Shown: piece after piece, positions 1-6,073 of the stretch | Position numbering within the stretch: the stretch's first letter is position 1 | Layout of the letters: each line of letters begins with the position of its first letter | Origin: Oscillospiraceae bacterium | Lineage (GTDB): Bacteria; Bacillota; Clostridia; Oscillospirales; Acutalibacteraceae | Assembly (NCBI GenBank): GCA_902766855.1 | Contig: CACXFE010000141.1 | Location: 1 to 6,073, forward strand | DNA length: 6,073 nt | Direction of reading: 5' to 3' | The notes under the pieces: model-generated | Database searches by the model: none | Seen by the model: only the letters and a program-made list of their open reading frames with translations | What the model was told of the DNA's origin: nothing | Position numbers and translations under genes: made by a program

Positions 1-1
1 G

Positions 2-709
2 GAAGCCAAAGAACTTTCCGATAAGATCAACGCCGGTTCTCTTCCCTTTGCTTTAACGGTGGATGACAGTAAATTACAGATCATTTCCCCGTCCCTCGGG
101 TCGGATGCGCTGCGCGTTATGCTGATCGCCGGTTCGATCGCGTTCGGCATCGTCTGCCTGATCATGATCCTGCGCTATCGCCTGAACGGTGTGATCGCGT
201 CGATCGCCCTGCTTGGTCAGTTGGCCGGCACCATTGCCTGTATCTCGGGCTTCTTCCCGAAGGCGGACAGTTTCACCCTCACCGTTCCCGGTATTGCGGG
301 TATCATCCTTTCGGTCGGCGTTGGGGTAGACTGTAATGTTATCGCTTCGGAACGCATCCGCGACGAGTTCAAAAAAGGCAAAACGATCGACGGCGCTATT
401 GACAGCGGCTTTAAAAACGCCCTTAGTGCTATTATCGACGGGAATGTGACCATCGTCATCGTTTCGATCGTATTGATGGGCGCGTTTGGTACGCCGGATA
501 ACCCGATCGCCAAACTGTTCTCCCCGCTGATGTCGTTATTCGGCTCTTCGATCACCGGTTCGATTTATTCGTTCGGTTATACCCTTTTGGTAGGCGTTAT
601 CTTCAACCTGATCATGGGCGTGCTTGCTTCCAAGTATATGCTCAAGAGTATCTCGCAACTCAAACTCATGAGAAGACCTTGGCTTTACGGAGGTAAGAAA
701 AATGCGTAA
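2..709 (+). CDS. secD: Protein translocase subunit SecD, C-terminal part (5' truncated by window edge)
   Basis: SecD is an inner-membrane subunit that works with SecF to pull exported proteins out of the SecYEG channel using the proton motive force. The reading frame is open from base 2, so the true start, TM1 and most of the extracytoplasmic P1 domain lie upstream; 235 residues are visible. They begin at the end of P1 (INAGSLP, then PSLGSDALR), followed by hydrophobic segments at about fragment residues 38-59, 64-83, 95-115, 147-161 and 190-212. The signature PGIAGI...VGVDCNVIASERIRDEF is present. Its Asp (codon 329-331) aligns with the aspartate implicated in proton transport in Thermus SecDF. 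FKNALSAIIDGNVT matches the family motif before the fifth TM. Unusually, about 20 residues (494-568) are inserted between the last two TM segments. A GTG at 59 lies in frame but within conserved P1 sequence, so it is not the start. The stop overlaps secF. Confidence 0.95.
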   Translation, partial: EAKELSDKINAGSLPFALTVDDSKLQIISPSLGSDALRVMLIAGSIAFGIVCLIMILRYRLNGVIASIALLGQLAGTIACISGFFPKADSFTLTVPGIAGIILSVGVGVDCNVIASERIRDEFKKGKTIDGAIDSGFKNALSAIIDGNVTIVIVSIVLMGAFGTPDNPIAKLFSPLMSLFGSSITGSIYSFGYTLLVGVIFNLIMGVLASKYMLKSISQLKLMRRPWLYGGKKNA

Positions 710-1634
710 TTTCACTTTGAATACCAATAAAATTTTCAAAAGAGCATTGATTTGCTACGCGGTTATTTTTCTTGCCGGTATCCTTTGTGCCGTTATTTTC
801 GGAGTGAATTTTGATATCAACTTTAAAGGCGGCGCAAAAGTTTCCTATTCCTATTCCGGCGATGTGGAAACCGCCGATGTGGAAGAAGCCGTTAAGGGCG
901 TGATCGACAGTAGTTTTAATGTTTCCAAAAGCACCGCGCTTGCCGGAGATACCAAAACATTTGAGATCAGTTTAGTCGGGCGGAATTCCCTTTCCGCCGA
1001 AAAACAGGAAGCCATCACCTCCGCTTTGACCGAGAAATTTGCCGATAATAAGATCGAACTTTACAATTCCAACTCGGTCAGCCCCACGATCGCGGGTACA
1101 TTCTTCGCCAAAAGTATTGTTGCGGTTTTGATTACCGCCGTTTTGGTTGTGATTTATGTTGGCATCCGTTTCCGTAAAATCGGCGGTGTTTCCGCCGCGA
1201 TCACCGCGCTTTGCGCCTTGATTCTGGATATGCTGATCACCTTCTTCACCTGCGTTCTGTTCCGGTTACAGATCGATTCCAACTATATCGCCGTGGTGCT
1301 CACGATTTTGGGCTATTCGTTGAATGATACGATCGTGGTGTATGACCGCATCCGTGAAAACGAGCGGTTTGAACCGGACGCCGAAATCGGCGATCTTGTA
1401 AACAAGAGCATCAACGCGGTTAAAACCAGAAACTTTGTTACAACACTGACCACCTTTTTAGCCGTTATGACCATTGTAGTGGTTTCCGAACTCTTCGGTC
1501 TTACCAGCCTGCGCACCTTTGCCATTCCGATGGCGTTCGGCTTGGTTTCGGGTTGTATTTCTTCCCTCTTTATCGCCGGTCCGTTATGGGTTGTCTGGAA
1601 ACGGCATCGTGCGAAAAAAGCCGCGAAGAAATAA
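702..1634 (+). CDS. secF: Protein translocase subunit SecF
   Basis: SecF is the membrane partner of SecD in proton-motive-force-driven protein export. The 310 residues are a normal full length for a stand-alone SecF. TM1 is at about 13-34, followed by the FDINFKGG motif (37-44) that opens the extracytoplasmic domain. VSPTIAGTF (126-134) sits where most SecF proteins have V-G-P. Five more TM segments lie at about 136-157, 162-184, 190-212, 246-264 and 270-298, with a basic Lys/Arg/His tail. GYSLNDTIVVYDRIREN (204-220) is diagnostic. Asp209 and Arg243 align with the Asp and Arg implicated in the proton pathway of Thermus SecDF. The ATG overlaps the end of secD by 8 bases, and GGAGGT at 689-694 lies 7 bases upstream, which supports translational coupling. 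A strong terminator follows the gene. Confidence 0.97.
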   Translation: MRNFTLNTNKIFKRALICYAVIFLAGILCAVIFGVNFDINFKGGAKVSYSYSGDVETADVEEAVKGVIDSSFNVSKSTALAGDTKTFEISLVGRNSLSAEKQEAITSALTEKFADNKIELYNSNSVSPTIAGTFFAKSIVAVLITAVLVVIYVGIRFRKIGGVSAAITALCALILDMLITFFTCVLFRLQIDSNYIAVVLTILGYSLNDTIVVYDRIRENERFEPDAEIGDLVNKSINAVKTRNFVTTLTTFLAVMTIVVVSELFGLTSLRTFAIPMAFGLVSGCISSLFIAGPLWVVWKRHRAKKAAKK

Positions 1635-1684
1635 AAACAGCGCGCCGCTTGGCGCCTGCCATTCAAACGGTTTACCTGATCACA

Positions 1685-1727
1685 AAAGCGGTTGCATCCA
1701 AAGGGGTGCGACCGCTTTCTTTGTTTT
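1685..1727 (+). terminator. Intrinsic terminator of the secD-secF unit
   Basis: A 12-bp stem pairs 1685-1696 with 1707-1718 (AAAGCGGTTGCA against TGCGACCGCTTT, one U-G wobble). Three further pairs inside the loop (1697-1699 with 1704-1706, the first a wobble) could close it to a tetraloop. The T-rich tract CTTTGTTTT (1719-1727) follows directly. It lies 50 bases after the secF stop and before the next promoter, so it should separate secDF from the peptidase unit. Confidence 0.9.
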
Positions 1728-1749
1728 ATGAAAAAAATCACGAGAAAAC

Positions 1750-1779
1750 TTGCGTTTGAGGGTGATCTTGTTATATAAT
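1750..1779 (+). promoter_or_regulatory. Sigma-A-type promoter for the M16C peptidase unit
   Basis: A perfect -10 box TATAAT is at 1774-1779. A weak -35 candidate TTGCGT (1750-1755, 3 of 6 consensus) stands 18 bp upstream. It sits between the secF terminator and the peptidase gene, and initiation would be expected near 1786, leaving a leader of about 20 bases holding the Shine-Dalgarno AAGGAGG (1792-1798). There is no room for a riboswitch. The -10 assignment is strong and the -35 is uncertain. Confidence 0.7.
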
Positions 1780-1805
1780 AGTAAGGATAAAAAGGAGGAA
1801 TTGGC

Positions 1806-4688
1806 ATGGAATTGCATCCGTCAGATAGCCTGCACGGGTTTACTGTGCGCCGGATCCGCCAGGTTCCGGGAAAAAACGCTGAATTGGTGGAAATGGTTTT
1901 TGAAAAAACCGGCACCGAACTGAACTGGTTCAAAAGTAAAGAGCCAAACAAACTGTTTTGTATCGCTTTTAAAACCTTGCCCGATGATCATACCGGCGTG
2001 TTTCATATTTTAGAACACTCGGTTCTTTGCGGGTCAGAGCAATACCCTGTAAAAGAGCCCTTTGTGGAATTGCTGAAAAGTTCAATGAATACCTTTCTCA
2101 ACGCCATGACCTATCCCGATAAAACGATTTACCCCGTTTCCAGCCGTAACGAGCAGGATTATCTGAATCTGGCCGGCGTGTATCTGGACGCGGTTTTCGC
2201 CCCGAAAATTCTGACCAACCCCAACATTTTTTATCAAGAGGGCTGGCATTACGAAACAGACGGCGACGCCCTGCGGCTTAACGGCGTAGTCTTCAACGAA
2301 ATGAAGGGCGCCCTCTCTTCGATGGACGATTTGATTATGGAAAACATGCAGCAAATGCTGTTTTCCGATACGGCTTACGGGTACAATTCCGGCGGCGATC
2401 CGCAAGCGATCCCAACGCTGACTTATGAGCAATTTGTAGCCACTTACCGCCGAAATTATCATGCTTCCAACGCCCGCGTTTATCTTGACGGGGACATCCC
2501 GCTGGAAAAAACGCTGATTCTGCTCGAACAATATCTTTCCCGCTTTGAAAAACAAGCGGTTACGGGATTTGAAGATCAAACCCCGAAAGCGGCTGAAAAA
2601 ATCGTATATTATGAGGCCGATCCCGGTGAAGATCTGACAGATAAAGCCCAACTGATGCTGGGGCGGATCATCGGGAAATGGAACGAAAAAACGCGCTTAT
2701 TTGCCGCCCATGTTTTGTGCGATCTTTTGACCGATTCCAATGATGCGCCGCTGAAACGCGCGATCCTGCAAGCAGGGCTCGGGCAGGATGTGACCGCCGA
2801 AGTACTGGATGGAATTTATCAACCCTTTGTGGCTTTACGCATACACAACATGAACCATGCCCGCGCCGGCGAAGTTCGCGCTTTGATTGAAGAAACCCTG
2901 CAAAAACTGGTGCGGGAGGGGATCGACCGGCAACTGCTGACCGCCTCGATCAATCGCCTGGCGTTTGAATTGAAGGACGCACAGGAGCCACAGGGGCTCG
3001 GGCGATGCGTGGACGCACTCGACAGTTGGCTGTACGGCGGCGATCCGATGCTGTATCTGGATTGCGATGAGGCAATTCCCGCCTTGCACGCGATGTGTGA
3101 AACCGGGGAATTTGAATCGCTTTTGGAAGAATTGTTTTTAAAACCGCAAGGGCTTTGCGTCTTGCACGCGCTTCCTTCCCTGACCTACGGCGAGGAGATG
3201 CGCGCTCAAGAGGCCGCCTTCCTGAAAGCCGCGCGCGATCGCATGACAGCGGAACAGATGGAAGAAATCAAACAGCGGGAAGCCGCCCTGCGCCGCTGGC
3301 AGCAAACCCCCGATGATCCGAAAGCGCTTGCCACCCTGCCGGTGTTAGATCTTGCCATGATCAGCCGCGAGCCTTCTATGACCGAGCCTGCCGCTTTCAC
3401 GGCAGCGGGCGTTCCCGTGTTGCGGCATTCGATCGAAACCAACGGCATTGTTCATTTCAATCTTTACTTTGCTTTAACGCCGTATAGCCTGGAAGAACTC
3501 ACCCGGCTCTCCTTTGCCGCGGTGTTGCTTGGCAAACTGCCCACACGCTCGCATGATGCCGCCGCTTTGCAAAACGAAATCAAAACTTACATCGGGAGGT
3601 TGGATTTTGAACCGGCGGTTTTATCGAATATCAACCAAAACGACGCCTGTACGCCGGTTTTGTGCGTGCATTGCAGCGTGTTAAAAGAAAATCTGGCGAT
3701 TGCGGAAAAGTTAGTTGCCGAGATTCTCACCGAAACGATCTTCCATTGCCCTGACCGGGTACGGGAACTGCTTTTGCAAACCGAAACCGAGGCCAAGCAG
3801 GCAAGCATGGCATCGGGGCACCGTTTTGCCGCCCTCTGTGCGCAATCGCATTTTTCCGCACAGGGAGCCGTGAATGAAGCAATCTCCGCTTTCAGTTTCA
3901 TCCGTTTTCTGCAAGCCTTTTCCAAAGAATTTGACGCGCGTTTTGACGAGTTTGCCCGTTTTGCGGAATCGGCTCTTGCCGAAACCGTTTGCAAAAAGCG
4001 CCTGCGGATGAGTACCGCGGGGGACAGCACGGCAGACCATGCGGCCCTGCTTGCGGCTTTCCCCGAGGGAGAAGCCGCGCCGGAAACCCGCGCCTATCAA
4101 AGCCCGTTGCCCAAAGCCCTCGGCATCCAAATCCCCGCGCAGGTCAGTTTTGCCGGCGTCGGTTTTCATCTGCTCGCCTGCGGTAAACGGTACAGCGGCA
4201 CTTTGCGGCTGCTTTCCAATATCCTCTCGCTCAGTTATCTTTGGAATACCGTGCGTGTGCAAGGGGGCGCTTACGGCGCCGGCATGAGTTGCCGCCGCGG
4301 CGGAGGAGTTTTCTTCTATTCGTTCCGTGATCCCACCCCCGGCAAGACCTTGCAATCCATCCGGGCAGCGGCGGATTTTGTGAAAGAATTTTGCGAAAGC
4401 GATGAGCCGCTGGATAAATTCATCATCAGCACCGTTGCGGCGACCGAGCCGCTGTTGGAACCCGGCAGACAGATTCTCCTTGCCGATGAATTGTGGTTTG
4501 ACGGCTTTACAAAAGAACTTGCCGAACAAGAGCGAACTGATATGCTGACCGCTGCCAAACCCGATTTGCTGGCCTTGCGGGAACTGTTAAAAACCATTAC
4601 CGAACGCGGCGCGGTTTGCGTAGTCGGGCATCAAGACGCATTAAAAGCCTGCACCGATGAAAATCTGACCGTAGAATCTCTGTCATAA
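1806..4688 (+). CDS. M16C zinc metallopeptidase, presequence protease (PreP)-like insulinase family protein
   Basis: This is a 960-residue M16C peptidase, the clamshell-type family that includes mitochondrial and chloroplast presequence protease and degrades unstructured peptides inside a closed chamber. The inverted zinc motif HILEH is at 67-71 (His67 and His71 zinc ligands, Glu70 catalytic base). The third ligand is Glu165 in NEMKG, 95 residues after Glu70, a spacing close to plant PreP. Flanking sequence (SVLCGSEQYPVKEPF, then SSMNTFLNAMTYPDKTIYPV) is strongly PreP-like. A charged helical hinge at about 468-500 is followed by the M16C-associated region, starting near LPVLDL at 511. In the C-terminal half, Arg817 and Tyr823 (RVQGGAYG) match the Arg/Tyr pair that completes the active site of PreP. 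All catalytic elements are intact, so the enzyme should be active. No signal peptide or TM is seen, implying a cytosolic location. The start is set by AAGGAGG, 7 bases before the ATG. It is probably co-transcribed with the PPC-domain gene 12 bases downstream. The substrate is unknown. Confidence 0.95.
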   Translation: MELHPSDSLHGFTVRRIRQVPGKNAELVEMVFEKTGTELNWFKSKEPNKLFCIAFKTLPDDHTGVFHILEHSVLCGSEQYPVKEPFVELLKSSMNTFLNAMTYPDKTIYPVSSRNEQDYLNLAGVYLDAVFAPKILTNPNIFYQEGWHYETDGDALRLNGVVFNEMKGALSSMDDLIMENMQQMLFSDTAYGYNSGGDPQAIPTLTYEQFVATYRRNYHASNARVYLDGDIPLEKTLILLEQYLSRFEKQAVTGFEDQTPKAAEKIVYYEADPGEDLTDKAQLMLGRIIGKWNEKTRLFAAHVLCDLLTDSNDAPLKRAILQAGLGQDVTAEVLDGIYQPFVALRIHNMNHARAGEVRALIEETLQKLVREGIDRQLLTASINRLAFELKDAQEPQGLGRCVDALDSWLYGGDPMLYLDCDEAIPALHAMCETGEFESLLEELFLKPQGLCVLHALPSLTYGEEMRAQEAAFLKAARDRMTAEQMEEIKQREAALRRWQQTPDDPKALATLPVLDLAMISREPSMTEPAAFTAAGVPVLRHSIETNGIVHFNLYFALTPYSLEELTRLSFAAVLLGKLPTRSHDAAALQNEIKTYIGRLDFEPAVLSNINQNDACTPVLCVHCSVLKENLAIAEKLVAEILTETIFHCPDRVRELLLQTETEAKQASMASGHRFAALCAQSHFSAQGAVNEAISAFSFIRFLQAFSKEFDARFDEFARFAESALAETVCKKRLRMSTAGDSTADHAALLAAFPEGEAAPETRAYQSPLPKALGIQIPAQVSFAGVGFHLLACGKRYSGTLRLLSNILSLSYLWNTVRVQGGAYGAGMSCRRGGGVFFYSFRDPTPGKTLQSIRAAADFVKEFCESDEPLDKFIISTVAATEPLLEPGRQILLADELWFDGFTKELAEQERTDMLTAAKPDLLALRELLKTITERGAVCVVGHQDALKACTDENLTVESLS

Positions 4689-4700
4689 GGAGGAATCACC

Positions 4701-5120
4701 ATGGAATATAAACGATTCGGAAATACCCTTGCCGTGCGTTTGGACAAAGGCGACGAGATCATCGAATCTCTGCTTGCCGCCGCAAAGCAAGAAAATATCC
4801 GCGCCGGCTTTTTTACCGGGATCGGGGCGACGGATGATTGCACAGTAGGGGTGTTCGACACAAAGCAAAAAATCTATCAGCAATTTTCCTTTACCGAAAA
4901 CCATGAGATCAACACGCTGGCAGGGAATTTCAGCACGATGAACGGCGAGCCGTATCTTCATGCGCATATCACCTGCACCGGGCCTGCCGGGCAGGTTGTC
5001 GGCGGGCACTTGCTGCGCGGTGTGATTTCTCTTACGGCGGAAATCTTCATCACGATCATGGACGCGGATCTTCTTCGCCGGAAAGACGCCGAAATCGGAA
5101 TCAATAAAATCACCTTTTAA
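4701..5120 (+). CDS. PPC/DUF296 domain protein (AT-hook-associated-type domain, no AT hook)
   Basis: This 139-residue protein is a single PPC domain (plants and prokaryotes conserved, formerly DUF296). Matching features are RFGNTLAVRLDKGDEIIESL (5-24), then ENIRAGFFTGIGATDDCTVGVFD with its glycine-rich turn, the HEINTLAGNFSTMNGEPYLHAHIT stretch and the GGHL box. His87, His89 and His103 form the conserved histidine cluster that binds metal in several bacterial structures of the family; those structures are compact trimers. In plants the domain is fused to AT-hook DNA-binding motifs. No AT hook or other DNA-binding segment is present here, so 'DNA-binding protein', the usual database name, is not supported by the sequence. 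The Shine-Dalgarno AAGGAGG (4687-4693) overlaps the peptidase stop codon and sits 7 bases from the ATG, indicating one transcript with the peptidase. The biochemical role is unknown. Confidence 0.9.
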   Translation: MEYKRFGNTLAVRLDKGDEIIESLLAAAKQENIRAGFFTGIGATDDCTVGVFDTKQKIYQQFSFTENHEINTLAGNFSTMNGEPYLHAHITCTGPAGQVVGGHLLRGVISLTAEIFITIMDADLLRRKDAEIGINKITF

Positions 5121-5123
5121 CCC

Positions 5124-5165
5124 TTTTGCCTGTTTTTCCTCTTGAAAAACAGGCAAAATCATTTT
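5124..5165 (+). terminator. Intrinsic terminator-like hairpin after the peptidase-PPC unit
   Basis: A perfect 15-bp inverted repeat pairs 5124-5138 (TTTTGCCTGTTTTTC) with 5144-5158 (GAAAAACAGGCAAAA) around the 5-base loop CTCTT. The following tract TCATTTT (5159-5165) is only moderately T-rich. It begins 4 bases after the PPC stop codon. The stem is AU-rich with a short GC core (GCC/GGC plus the TG/CA step), so termination may be partial. The next promoter overlaps its 3' half. Confidence 0.75.
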
Positions 5166-5170
5166 ATAAT
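5142..5170 (+). promoter_or_regulatory. Near-consensus sigma-A promoter for the DUF4364 gene, embedded in the preceding terminator
   Basis: The -35 box TTGAAA (5142-5147, 5 of 6 consensus) and perfect -10 box TATAAT (5165-5170) are separated by the ideal 17 bp. The expected start is near 5177, about 30 bases before the DUF4364 ATG. The -35 box uses the last two loop bases and the first four 3'-arm bases of the terminator hairpin. This is the strongest promoter match in the window. Confidence 0.85.
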
Positions 5171-5191
5171 ATTTATAAAGAAAAGAATCAC

Positions 5192-5199
5192 AAGAGGTG
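5192..5199 (+). promoter_or_regulatory. Ribosome binding site that fixes the DUF4364 start
   Basis: AAGAGGTG lies 8 bases before the ATG at 5208, and its AGGTG core pairs with the 16S 3' end. The frame is open further upstream to a TTG at 5142, but that codon is part of the -35 box and lies upstream of the expected transcript start, so the ATG at 5208 is the start. Confidence 0.8.
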
Positions 5200-5207
5200 T
5201 TATCACG

Positions 5208-5756
5208 ATGGAGAAAGACGCTGTAGCCGCCGGCAATTCCGAAATCGGCGGGCTTGTTAATACAACGGAGATCCGAATCCTGATCTGTTATATCATGTCC
5301 TCCATTCCCGAGCCGGTGCCCGGGCAATTATTGGCAGATGTTCTGCACTATGAAGGGCTGGCAAATTATTTTGAAGTAAGCGATGCGATCGCCTTCCTCA
5401 CCGAAGGCGGGCAACTGCAAATCGTAGACGAAAAGGAAAACACCTACACCGCTACCGCCAGCGGGAAGGATGTGGCGCAAACGCTGAGGTCTTCCCTTTC
5501 GGTCACGGTGAAAGAGCGGGCTTATGCCGCGGCGCTGAAAATGATGGTGCGATACAAAAACGAAAAAGAAACCGATATTTGCATTTCGCATGAAGGCGGT
5601 CACACCTTCATCACCTGCACCGCGAAAGACGGCGATCTGCCCTTTATGAGCGTCAAACTGTTGGTTGCGGATGAGGAACAGGCGCAATTTGTAAAAAACA
5701 AATTTTTAGACAGTAAGAATCTTTATTCCAAAATCATGGAACTGATCACAAAATAA
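5208..5756 (+). CDS. DUF4364 family protein, predicted winged-helix regulator
   Basis: This 182-residue protein resembles the DUF4364 family (Pfam PF14277 from memory), found mainly in Clostridia and uncharacterised as far as I know. Residues 13-97 carry the recognisable part: GLVNTTEIRILICYIMSSI forms the first helix, LLADVLHYEGLANYFEVSDAIAFLTEGG gives a helix-turn-helix-like middle, and QLQIVDEKENTYTATASGKDVA fits a winged beta-hairpin ending in the 'T..G' turn typical of PadR/MarR-type winged helices. The C-terminal half (98-182) looks like an alpha/beta domain (VKERAYAAALKMM, then beta-rich segments to about 153) and ends in a helix; it could be a dimerisation or ligand-binding part. No TM or signal peptide is seen. 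It has its own near-consensus promoter and is followed after 15 bases by a small membrane-protein gene with no terminator between them, so it probably heads a unit. DNA binding is inferred from the fold-like pattern only, and no target site can be named. Confidence 0.85.
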   Translation: MEKDAVAAGNSEIGGLVNTTEIRILICYIMSSIPEPVPGQLLADVLHYEGLANYFEVSDAIAFLTEGGQLQIVDEKENTYTATASGKDVAQTLRSSLSVTVKERAYAAALKMMVRYKNEKETDICISHEGGHTFITCTAKDGDLPFMSVKLLVADEEQAQFVKNKFLDSKNLYSKIMELITK

Positions 5757-5771
5757 CAGGCGGGTGAGTGT

Positions 5772-6068
5772 ATGAAACATTCCGGAAAGTTTGCTTCGTT
5801 TCTGTCGGGATTGTTTTTTACTCTGTTTTGGCATGTCAGCAGTTGGCTTTGTTCCCTGCCGGCTTGGATCACTTTGTTGCTGCACTTTGCGGTCGGGTTG
5901 CCGCTGTACTGGTTTTGGCTCACCCTCGGCGCATGGCTGCTTGTCGGGCTTATGCGTTATTTGCTCCTGCTGTTTTCCCGTTGGGGCGCCCGGGACCTGG
6001 AAAACCTGCCGCCGAAAGAAAATAAAAACCCTTATTCCGCCAAAGGCGATTTTCTTGATCAAAAATGA
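5772..6068 (+). CDS. Small hypothetical membrane protein
   Basis: I do not recognise a characterised family for this 98-residue protein. Residues 7-68 are strongly hydrophobic and rich in Trp, Phe and Leu. They could form two or three TM segments (about 7-28, 31-50 and 51-68), broken by LPAW near 29-32. The last 30 residues are polar and charged, with Pro and Asn (ENLPPKENKNPYSAK), and probably form a cytosolic tail after the Arg70. No cleavable signal peptide is evident. A Shine-Dalgarno-like GGGTGA (5762-5767) lies only 4 bases before the ATG, a tight but usable spacing. The 15-base gap to the DUF4364 gene and lack of a terminator suggest co-transcription. The stop overlaps a possible next start (ATGA, 6065-6068). 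The coding call rests on context and composition; a second overlapping frame in the same region looks less plausible. Confidence 0.75.
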   Translation: MKHSGKFASFLSGLFFTLFWHVSSWLCSLPAWITLLLHFAVGLPLYWFWLTLGAWLLVGLMRYLLLLFSRWGARDLENLPPKENKNPYSAKGDFLDQK

Positions 6069-6073
6069 AAGTA

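Noticed and set aside
1638..1658. Small GC-rich hairpin (GCGCC GCTT GGCGC core, 1642-1655) just after secF
   Set aside because: It has no T-tract after it, and the real terminator follows 30 bases later. It might stabilise the 3' end, but nothing in the sequence shows that.
1519..1759. Short + strand frames running from the end of secF across the terminator
   Set aside because: They run through the terminator, overlap secF in other frames and encode compositionally odd peptides without a convincing Shine-Dalgarno.
46..3479. 13-base repeat CTTTGCTTTAACG occurring near 46-58 and near 3467-3479
   Set aside because: Both copies are inside coding sequence and encode ordinary FALT-type residues. 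A single match of this length with no flanking similarity is best explained by shared codon choice.
3711..4529. Long open frame on the minus strand (about 272 codons) opposite the peptidase gene
   Set aside because: It lies wholly inside a well-supported gene, shows no recognisable domain or ribosome binding site, and its composition is what an antisense shadow of a codon-biased gene would give. The same applies to minus-strand frames at 217-555, 1313-1951, 2082-2651, 4683-5327 and 5328-5687.
5142..5207. A 22-codon N-terminal extension of the DUF4364 protein starting at TTG 5142
   Set aside because: The TTG is the first half of the -35 box and lies upstream of the expected transcript start. 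It has no Shine-Dalgarno, and the translated extension is encoded by the terminator hairpin and AT-rich promoter.
5768..6025. Overlapping + strand frame of 85 codons starting 4 bases before the small membrane protein gene
   Set aside because: Its start (a GTG-type codon at 5768) has worse spacing to the Shine-Dalgarno. The protein lacks a coherent membrane topology and ends before the tail seen in the 98-residue frame, so it looks like a shadow frame.
6065..6073. Possible start of another gene (ATG AAA GTA) overlapping the stop of the small membrane protein
   Set aside because: An ATGA overlap is a common operon arrangement, but only three codons are visible and the upstream Shine-Dalgarno is weak, so a feature cannot be supported.

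Overview
The window looks like chromosomal DNA from an anaerobic Firmicute of class Clostridia, most likely an Oscillospirales/Ruminococcaceae-type lineage. The reasons are separate secD and secF genes, a presequence-protease-type M16C peptidase, and a DUF4364 protein, a family I know mainly from Clostridia. GC content is moderate (roughly half), Shine-Dalgarno sequences are strong, and promoters are sigma-A type. All supported genes lie on the + strand and are tightly packed, with no gene-free stretch above 300 bases. I see no RNA gene, CRISPR array, insertion sequence or attachment site.

Region 1 (1-1727): the 3' part of secD, whose start lies outside the window, overlaps secF by 8 bases. 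Together they encode the membrane complex that uses the proton motive force to assist Sec protein export. A strong intrinsic terminator at 1685-1727 ends this unit.

Region 2 (1750-5165): a sigma-A-like promoter reads into a 960-residue zinc metallopeptidase of family M16C. Twelve bases later comes a PPC/DUF296 domain protein whose Shine-Dalgarno overlaps the peptidase stop codon. The two genes form an apparent two-gene transcription unit closed by a 15-bp hairpin.

Region 3 (5142-6073): a near-consensus promoter (TTGAAA, 17 bp, TATAAT) has its -35 box inside the loop and 3' arm of that hairpin. It drives a DUF4364 winged-helix-like protein. A 98-residue membrane protein of unknown function follows after 15 bases, and a possible further gene overlaps its stop codon (ATGA) at the window edge.

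Functionally this is mostly housekeeping: protein export, intracellular peptide degradation, and two small proteins of likely regulatory or unknown role. I found no clear evidence of a new system. The points most worth checking are the hydrophobic insertion in SecD, the promoter built into a terminator, and the uncharacterised DUF4364/membrane-protein gene pair.
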